Origin: Candidatus Pelagibacter sp.
GTDB lineage: Bacteria; Pseudomonadota; Alphaproteobacteria; Pelagibacterales; Pelagibacteraceae
Assembly (NCBI GenBank): GCA_028343315.1
Contig: JAOLYI010000008.1
Coordinates: 1-25,373 of the forward strand
Reading direction: 5' to 3'
DNA: 25,373 bases
Every line of letters starts with the position of its first letter. The first letter of the stretch is position 1. Below, piece by piece: positions 24,006-25,373 of this stretch. Made by a program: the position numbers and the translations under genes. The notes beneath the pieces were generated by a model. That model ran no database searches. It was not told the DNA's origin and saw only the letters and a program-made list of their open reading frames with translations.

Positions 24006-25217
24006 ATGAAATTAAAAAAACAAATTTCTTACGGCAAGAATGTATATGACGGCAAAGAAATATCTGCTGTAATAAAAACTTTGAAAAAATCAACCCAAAT
24101 GGGAGTATCTGTAGTAAATTTTGAAAATAAAATTTCGAAATTATTTTCAAAAAAATATGGATTGATGGTTAATTCTGGTTCATCAGCTTTAACATTAGCG
24201 CTTAAAGTAATGGATTTCAGAAATGGTAGTGAAATCATCACTCCATGCCTAAATTTTGGGACCGCTGTATCAGCAATAATGTTAAATAATTTGGTTCCAG
24301 TTTTGGTCGATTGTAAAATTGATACTTTGCAAATTGACGAGGATAAAATTGAAAAAAAGATAACAAAAAAGACAAAAGCAATATTAGCACCTAATTTAAT
24401 AGGAAATATTCCTAATTGGAAAAAAATTAGGTCAATAGCTAACAAATACAATTTGAAAGTGATAGAGGATTCTGCAGATACATTGGGGGCAAAAATAAAT
24501 AATAAATCAACTGGAATTTATAGCGACATTTCAATTACAAGTTTTTATGGTTCACATGTTATTAGTTGCGCGGGTAATGGGGGAATTTTTTTAACTAATA
24601 ATAAAAATTATTATACAAGGGCAAAAGTATTAAGAAGCTGGGGTCGAATGTCGACATTAATTAAAGACTCAGAAAATATTAATAAAAGACTTGGAATTAA
24701 ATTAAAGGGTTTTGATTATGACAGAAAATTTGTTTTTTCAGAAGCTGGCTATAATTTCGAACCTTCAGAAATTGGAGCATCATTTGGATTAATACAGCTT
24801 AAAAAGTTTAATTTTTTTACAAAAATAAGAAATAGAAACTTTAAATTACATTGTGATTTTTTTAAAAAATTAGAAAATCATTTTATTATTCCCAATGTAA
24901 ATAAAAATGTTAAAACCAATTTTCTTGCCTATCCTATTATATTTAAGAAAAGAAACAATTTTTCTAGAAAAGAATTTCAAATTTATTTAGAAAAAAATAA
25001 AATTCAAACAAGACCAATTTTTACTGGAAATTTATTAAGACATCCTGCTTTTAGCTCTTTAATTTCTTCAAAAAACAAACTTAATGAATTTTTAGGTGCA
25101 GACTATATTATGAAAAATGGTTTACTTATTGGGTGTCACCAAGGGCTATCTAAAAAAGACATCTCATATATGCATACAATTATATTAAATTTTAACAAAT
25201 TAAGAAAATTTAACTGA
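24006..25217 (+). CDS. RfbH/ColD-like PLP-dependent sugar 3-dehydratase, lacking the iron-sulfur cysteines
   Basis: A 403-residue DegT/DnrJ/EryC1/StrS-fold PLP enzyme. NSGSSALTLAL (residues 56-66) binds the phosphate, EDSADTLGA holds Asp155 for the pyridine nitrogen, and the usual Schiff-base Lys is His184 (SFYGSH). Lys-to-His marks 3-dehydratases of deoxysugar synthesis (RfbH/E1, ColD). Position after rfbG suggests it acts on CDP-4-keto-6-deoxyglucose. The order SWGR, then a loop, then KRLG, GFDYDRKFVFSEAGYN, follows RfbH. However, the loop at residues 214-228 has no cysteine where RfbH carries several for its [2Fe-2S] cluster. It could work like ColD (Fe-S-free, glutamate as co-substrate), have other chemistry, or be an inactive relative. 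An ordinary aminotransferase is unlikely without the Lys. Confidence 0.8.
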   Translation: MKLKKQISYGKNVYDGKEISAVIKTLKKSTQMGVSVVNFENKISKLFSKKYGLMVNSGSSALTLALKVMDFRNGSEIITPCLNFGTAVSAIMLNNLVPVLVDCKIDTLQIDEDKIEKKITKKTKAILAPNLIGNIPNWKKIRSIANKYNLKVIEDSADTLGAKINNKSTGIYSDISITSFYGSHVISCAGNGGIFLTNNKNYYTRAKVLRSWGRMSTLIKDSENINKRLGIKLKGFDYDRKFVFSEAGYNFEPSEIGASFGLIQLKKFNFFTKIRNRNFKLHCDFFKKLENHFIIPNVNKNVKTNFLAYPIIFKKRNNFSRKEFQIYLEKNKIQTRPIFTGNLLRHPAFSSLISSKNKLNEFLGADYIMKNGLLIGCHQGLSKKDISYMHTIILNFNKLRKFN

Positions 25218-25219
25218 AC

Positions 25220-25321
25220 TTGATTATAAATACTTTAAAATTTTTTAATTATTTAAAAATTTCATCTCTAATGAACGGCTCAATAATTTTACCAGGAAAA
25301 AGAACTCTTGAAAAAAATTAA
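25220..25321 (+). pseudogene. Possible remnant of a second DegT-family gene (C-terminal tail)
   Basis: The frame is open from 25214 to a TAA at 25319-25321. It reads about 33 codons from a TTG at 25220 or 16 codons from ATG 25271. Its end (LMNGSIILPGKRTLEKN) recalls the C-terminal segment of DegT-fold proteins, where a Leu-Pro or Gly block precedes a Leu-containing helix. The tail of the neighbouring RfbH-like protein (IMKNGLLIGCHQGLSKKD) is broadly similar. Its stop overlaps the following epimerase gene by 14 bp. It may be a deletion remnant, a small leader peptide that couples translation, or chance. Confidence 0.3.
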
Positions 25322-25373
25322 CAGTCAATCACTTACAATAATTGGTGGTAGTGGTTTTATTGGTAAATCAATA
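25308..25373 (+). CDS. Start of a Rossmann-fold NDP-sugar epimerase/dehydratase (partial)
   Basis: The last 22 codons before the window ends read from a TTG start, KKINSQSLTIIGGSGFIGKSI. The GGSGFIG pattern is the NAD(P)-binding Gly-x-x-Gly-x-x-Gly loop of extended short-chain dehydrogenases (nucleotide-sugar epimerases, reductases or dehydratases). A stop lies a few codons upstream in frame (25284-25286) and no ATG is available, so TTG is the start. It follows the rfbG/rfbH-like genes and is likely a ketoreductase or epimerase of the same deoxysugar pathway. The substrate cannot be read from the fragment. Confidence 0.7.
   Translation, partial: MKKINSQSLTIIGGSGFIGKSI

Noticed and set aside
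23896..24150. 84-codon minus-strand frame across the rfbG/RfbH-like junction
   Set aside because: Hydrophobic, Phe/Ile-rich content is the complement of Lys/Asn-rich coding; it overlaps two real genes and shows no start context.
24029..24451. 140-codon open frame on the minus strand opposite the RfbH-like gene
   Set aside because: It is antisense to a clear enzyme gene, has no family motif, and is a by-product of low stop density opposite lysine-rich coding.
25238..25262. Terminator after the RfbH-like gene
   Set aside because: AAATTTTT and AAAAATTT can pair, but the stem has no G-C pair and such matches are frequent by chance in this DNA; the next gene is in the same direction and close.
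1..25373. CRISPR array, insertion sequence, prophage or toxin-antitoxin module
   Set aside because: No spaced direct repeats, transposase or integrase motifs, phage structural genes or recognisable toxin-antitoxin pairs were seen on either strand.

Overview
The window looks like a piece of a SAR11-type alphaproteobacterial chromosome (Candidatus Pelagibacter or a close relative). This is inferred from the very AT-rich sequence with AAA/AAT/TTA-dominated codons, the extreme packing (most gene junctions are 1-bp overlaps to about 10-bp gaps, and no gene-free stretch exceeds about 112 bp), the alphaproteobacterial order purC-purS-purQ-purL, the class II DAHP synthase, and the bolA-grxD pair. No rRNA gene, CRISPR array, insertion sequence, integrase or phage structural gene is visible.

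Layout, left to right. (1) 1-8363, plus strand, is metabolic housekeeping: glmS (amino sugars), a short carbonic-anhydrase-like protein, a 75-residue protein of unknown function with a TTG start, class II DAHP synthase (aromatic amino acids), nadE (NAD), cysS (tRNA charging), cimA (citramalate route to isoleucine) and trmJ (RNA 2'-O-methylation). nadE-cysS-cimA-trmJ overlap head to tail and look like one transcript. A 31-bp near-perfect palindrome separates the DAHP synthase gene from nadE. (2) 8377-9038 is rpsD with its own clear sigma-70 promoter. (3) 9111-10706, plus, is a GT-C type membrane glycosyltransferase, convergent with (4) 18865-10718, minus, a roughly 8-kb tightly coupled array: sfsA, map, purB, purC, purS, purQ, purL, bolA, grxD, a one-helix membrane protein and an FkbM methyltransferase. 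It carries five purine enzymes followed by the BolA/monothiol-glutaredoxin iron-sulfur pair. (5) 18883-19641, plus, is a CinA N-terminal-like (molybdopterin-binding fold) protein, divergent from sfsA across only 17 bp. (6) 20591-19638 and 21943-20612, minus, are a family 9 (heptosyltransferase) glycosyltransferase and a membrane-anchored sugar dehydrogenase of the PQQ beta-propeller type. (7) 22056-25373, plus, is tRNA-Leu(UAA), then nadK starting only 7 nt after the tRNA CCA end, then the beginning of a surface-polysaccharide cluster: CDP-glucose 4,6-dehydratase (rfbG), an RfbH-like PLP enzyme, a short possible gene remnant and the start of a Rossmann-fold sugar epimerase/dehydratase cut by the window edge.

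How the genes connect. Core metabolism (NAD synthesis by nadE and nadK, purines, isoleucine, aromatics, amino sugars) alternates with envelope-glycan functions (GT-C enzyme, GT9 enzyme, FkbM methyltransferase, rfbG and the rfbH-like gene). The right end looks like the edge of a variable O-antigen-like region. The most unusual item is the RfbH-like protein. It has the PLP lysine replaced by histidine, as 3-dehydratases of deoxysugar synthesis do, but it lacks the cysteines that hold the [2Fe-2S] cluster in CDP-linked RfbH/E1 enzymes. It may therefore work in a ColD-like, iron-sulfur-free way beside a CDP-glucose dehydratase.
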